From the NCBI GenBank assembly GCA_030606505.1, contig JAUWGI010000042.1, positions 1 to 6,872 on the forward strand: a DNA stretch of 6,872 nucleotides. Reading direction: 5' to 3'. Origin of the DNA: Deltaproteobacteria bacterium (GTDB taxonomy: Bacteria; Chloroflexota; Dehalococcoidia; Dehalococcoidales; BS750m-G39). The position numbers and the translations under genes are program-made. The notes below the pieces were generated by a model that saw nothing but the letters and a program-made list of their open reading frames with translations, did not search any database and was not told the origin of the DNA. How positions within the stretch are numbered: position 1 is the first letter of the stretch; every line of letters begins with the position of its first letter. This document shows positions 5,484 through 6,872 of this stretch, piece after piece.

Positions 5484-5661
5484 TCATAGGCTCCGCCTCT
5501 AATACTCTCTTTCCCCACCCCCCAAGGTGGGGAGATATCATAGGTCTCACTCCCCCCCAGAGGAGAGAGATACTAACCTTATCCCCACGTCTTCTTTATA
5601 ACTCAATTCAATACCAAACAATAACACACTCCACCTCAACAGACCTCACTGAAACTGACTA

Positions 5662-5690
5662 TTGACAACCCACACTCGTTATGATACACT
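5662..5690 (+). promoter_or_regulatory. Predicted sigma70-type lexA promoter
   Basis: TTGACA (5662-5667) is a perfect -35. After a 17-base spacer comes TACACT (5685-5690), a 4 of 6 match to the -10, strengthened by an extended -10 TGA at 5682-5684. Start near 5697 gives a leader of about 26 bases to the lexA ATG. The better-looking TATGAT at 5680-5685 is only 12 bases from the -35. Confidence 0.55.
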
Positions 5691-5710
5691 TGTTCCTGAA
5701 ACAAATGTAT
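5684..5710. promoter_or_regulatory. Candidate LexA operator overlapping the lexA -10 and start site
   Basis: A 27-base dyad: left arm ATACAcTTGTT (5684-5694), centre CCTGA, right arm AACAAaTGTAT (5700-5710). Ten of eleven arm positions are symmetric. It covers the -10 element and the predicted start site, where an autorepressor would act. It does not read as the Bacillus GAAC-N4-GTTC box or the E. coli CTGT-N8-ACAG box; a partial GAAC-N4-GTAT is embedded on the minus strand. Assignment to LexA rests on position. Confidence 0.5.
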
Positions 5711-5722
5711 TAAGAGTCAAAA

Positions 5723-6352
5723 ATGCCACGTGTTTCGGATACCCGGTCACGCATCCTGAACTTCATCCGCCGCTTCCTCGACAGGCGGGGCTACGCCCCC
5801 ACGGTGAGGGACATCGCCCGCGGGTGCAATATCAGCACGCCCTCGGTGGTCCAGTACCACCTCAATATGCTGGAAGAACAGGGCTTTATCCACCGCGACC
5901 CCGAGGTATTCCGCAGCATCCAGCTGGTGGAAAGAAAACGGGAGGCGGTCTCACGCGTGCCCCTGCTGGGCACTATCGCCGCCGGCCGGCCGATACCGGT
6001 GCCCGCCCCCGATAGCTGGACTACCACCCCCCAGGAGACGCTCCAGCTCACCGGCGAGGTAACCCAGGACAAGAAAGACATCTACGCCCTCAGGGTAAAG
6101 GGGACTTCCCTGATTGATGCCTTTGTTGACGATGGCGACATTGTCCTAATCCAGCAGACCAGCACGGTAGAGGACGGCGAGCTGGCGGCGGTCTGGCTTA
6201 AAAACCAGCAGGAGGTAACCCTGAAGAAAATCTACAGGGAAAAAGGCCGCATTCGCCTCCAGCCGGCCAACAAGGAGATGCAACCGATGTACTTCAAGCC
6301 TGAGGAGGTCGAGATTCAGGGCAAGGTAATCGCAGTTTTGCGCAAGCTATAG
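5723..6352 (+). CDS. lexA: LexA family SOS repressor
   Basis: A 209-residue LexA of normal length. The N-terminal winged helix-turn-helix (about 1-66) has YAPTVRDIARGCNIS then SVVQYHLNMLEEQGFI as the recognition part. The self-cleavage site is A87-G88 in GTIAAGRPIP. The C-terminal S24-type peptidase domain has the catalytic serine S129 in VKGTSLID, followed by DDGD, and the lysine K168 in EVTLKKI. The usual residue after the serine is Met; here it is Leu. RecA filaments on damaged DNA trigger self-cleavage and release SOS genes (family knowledge). ATG at 5723 with a weak AAGAG 6 bases upstream. It is divergent from the hydrogenase operon, followed 18 bases later by the DUF6504-like gene, and probably autoregulated through the dyad over its promoter. 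Confidence 0.95.
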   Translation: MPRVSDTRSRILNFIRRFLDRRGYAPTVRDIARGCNISTPSVVQYHLNMLEEQGFIHRDPEVFRSIQLVERKREAVSRVPLLGTIAAGRPIPVPAPDSWTTTPQETLQLTGEVTQDKKDIYALRVKGTSLIDAFVDDGDIVLIQQTSTVEDGELAAVWLKNQQEVTLKKIYREKGRIRLQPANKEMQPMYFKPEEVEIQGKVIAVLRKL

Positions 6353-6358
6353 CTAGAT

Positions 6359-6363
6359 GGAGG
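6359..6363 (+). promoter_or_regulatory. Ribosome binding site fixing a TTG start
   Basis: GGAGG 7 bases before the TTG at 6371 and 6 bases after the lexA stop. It supports TTG initiation of the small downstream gene. Confidence 0.7.
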
Positions 6364-6370
6364 TTTAGAA

Positions 6371-6625
6371 TTGGCCAAGATACTGGAAAAACCGGAGGAA
6401 CTAAAGGTAACGGCGAATGTCCAGGGTGTCCCTTTGACCCTGGCCAGAAACGGAGAGAGGCAGCGGATAACCAGAGTATACGAGCGCTGGCAGAAGGTTG
6501 AGGAGTGGTGGGGCAAGGAGGTCACCCGCAATTATTTCATGGTCAAGACCAGCAAGGGCATGGTCTGTGATATATACCGGGATATACCCGACGGCGGCTG
6601 GTACCTGAGCCGGATACACGAATAG
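6371..6625 (+). CDS. Small DUF6504-like protein cotranscribed with lexA
   Basis: An 84-residue protein. The segment RITRVYERWQKVEEWW, then RNYFMVKTSKGM, then CDIYRD and GGWYLSRIHE, resembles the DUF6504 type and the C-terminal tails of ImuB-like mutagenesis polymerases, which share the pattern of W-x-WW, RxYF, hYRD and WYL. This is recognition by eye. No function is established for the stand-alone protein. The start is TTG at 6371, backed by GGAGG at a 7-base spacing. It follows lexA by 18 bases, so it should share the LexA-controlled promoter. That context suggests a DNA damage response role, perhaps as an accessory to a translesion polymerase encoded elsewhere (inference). The protein is basic and polar, with no signal peptide or membrane segment. 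Confidence 0.8.
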   Translation: MAKILEKPEELKVTANVQGVPLTLARNGERQRITRVYERWQKVEEWWGKEVTRNYFMVKTSKGMVCDIYRDIPDGGWYLSRIHE

Positions 6626-6723
6626 CCAAAGATAAACAACTTTAACAAGTTTCAGGGCAATCTTTTGCCCCGCCCCCCCAATTATTTTTAATTATATATT
6701 TAAGGAAACCCTATACCCTTTAT

Positions 6724-6762
6724 CCCCTTCCCCTTGGCAAGGGGAAGGGGAAATACTTTTTT
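6724..6762 (+). terminator. Probable terminator hairpin downstream of lexA operon
   Basis: CCCCTTCCCCTT (6724-6735) and AAGGGGAAGGGG (6739-6750) form a perfect 12-base-pair stem with a 3-base loop. A run of six T follows at 6757-6762, but six bases intervene, so it is not a textbook terminator. It lies about 100 bases after the DUF6504-like gene. Confidence 0.5.
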
Positions 6763-6764
6763 AG

Positions 6765-6787
6765 AAGAGGGGGCTTCGCCCCCTCTT
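6765..6787. terminator. Second strong hairpin, possible bidirectional terminator
   Basis: AAGAGGGGG (6765-6773) pairs with CCCCCTCTT (6779-6787) around the 5-base loop CTTCG. No clean U tract follows on plus. It may back up the preceding hairpin, or belong to a family of intergenic hairpin repeats. Confidence 0.35.
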
Positions 6788-6823
6788 AAACACCCCCAAT
6801 TACGCAATTCGCCCCTCTTAAAC
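6776..6823 (+). repeat. Short direct repeat TTCGCCCC(C)TCTTAAAC
   Basis: The motif TTCGCCCC(C)TCTTAAAC occurs twice, at 6776-6791 with five C and again at 6809-6823 with four C. The first copy forms the right arm of the hairpin at 6765-6787. It may be part of an intergenic repeat family. Confidence 0.4.
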
Positions 6824-6872
6824 TCTCTTTCCCCCTCCCCCCTAAAAACAAATTGATAGAAGCATCACTTCT

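Larger units (their letters stand above)
5030..5722. other. Non-coding divergent control region between the hydrogenase and lexA operons
   Basis: A 693-base stretch with no convincing gene on either strand. Right of the hydrogenase promoter, from about 5402 to 5660, the plus strand is strongly C/T-rich and G-poor with many C runs. It contains a perfect four-run G-quadruplex motif on minus, a hairpin CCCCACC / GGTGGGG (5513-5519 with 5526-5532) and a small AGGC / GCCT hairpin (5488-5498). Neither hairpin has a U tract. I see no tRNA, no riboswitch I recognise, and no insertion sequence. Confidence 0.7.
6626..6872. other. Non-coding tail, AT-rich and C-run-rich
   Basis: No convincing gene on either strand. 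It holds a small GGGCAA/TTGCCC hairpin (6655-6670) just after the DUF6504-like gene, an AT-rich block near 6680-6702, two strong hairpins, and C-rich ends. I cannot tell what gene follows to the right. Confidence 0.6.

Noticed and set aside
5513..5532. CCCCACC/GGTGGGG hairpin as a terminator
   Set aside because: The stem is 7 base pairs with no T run on either side, and no gene ends nearby.
5662..5685. TTGACA with TATGAT as the lexA promoter pair
   Set aside because: The spacer is 12 bases; TACACT with the extended TG gives the standard 17.
5662..6015. 117-codon frame on plus overlapping lexA
   Set aside because: It overlaps the lexA promoter and coding sequence in another frame and has no recognisable protein features.
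1..6872. CRISPR array, tRNA, rRNA or insertion sequence
   Set aside because: No regularly spaced repeats, no tRNA cloverleaf or rRNA sequence, and no transposase fragment was seen on either strand.

Overview
The window looks like a bacterial chromosome fragment from a strict anaerobe. A LexA repressor with sigma70-type promoters excludes archaea. The VhuA/MvhA-type cytoplasmic hydrogenase operon, the GC-rich genes separated by AT-rich, C-run-rich spacers, and the gene content are most like Chloroflexota of the Dehalococcoidia type. That assignment is inference from gene content; no 16S or other marker is present.

Layout. About three quarters of the window (1 to 5029) is one tightly packed minus-strand operon, transcribed from right to left. 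It encodes a group 3c-type [NiFe] hydrogenase small subunit (mvhG), large subunit (mvhA), a Nfu-type Fe-S scaffold, an FmdB-family zinc ribbon, an unrecognised 79-residue Cys-rich protein, a HycI/HoxW-type maturation protease, the MvhD electron-transfer subunit, and a partial multi-cluster iron-sulfur protein that runs off the left edge. Between positions 5030 and 5722 lies a 693-base non-coding divergent control region. It holds a strong candidate hydrogenase promoter about 300 bases upstream of mvhG, a structured leader, a perfect G-quadruplex motif, and the lexA promoter with an overlapping dyad. On the plus strand, lexA (5723 to 6352) and a small DUF6504-like gene (6371 to 6625) form a two-gene SOS-type operon, followed by hairpin-rich non-coding DNA to the right edge.

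How the genes work together. MvhA binds the NiFe site and splits or makes H2. MvhG carries three Fe-S clusters away from it, and MvhD passes electrons to a partner, which in characterised systems is heterodisulfide reductase (HdrA). The protease removes the 25-residue C-terminal tail of MvhA after nickel insertion. The Nfu-like protein could supply clusters. No HdrA, HdrB or HdrC lies inside the window. The gene after mvhD instead encodes two ferredoxin modules alternating with two MvhD-like modules, and this unusual architecture is the most interesting part of the window. The lexA side is independent and probably represses itself through the dyad over its promoter.
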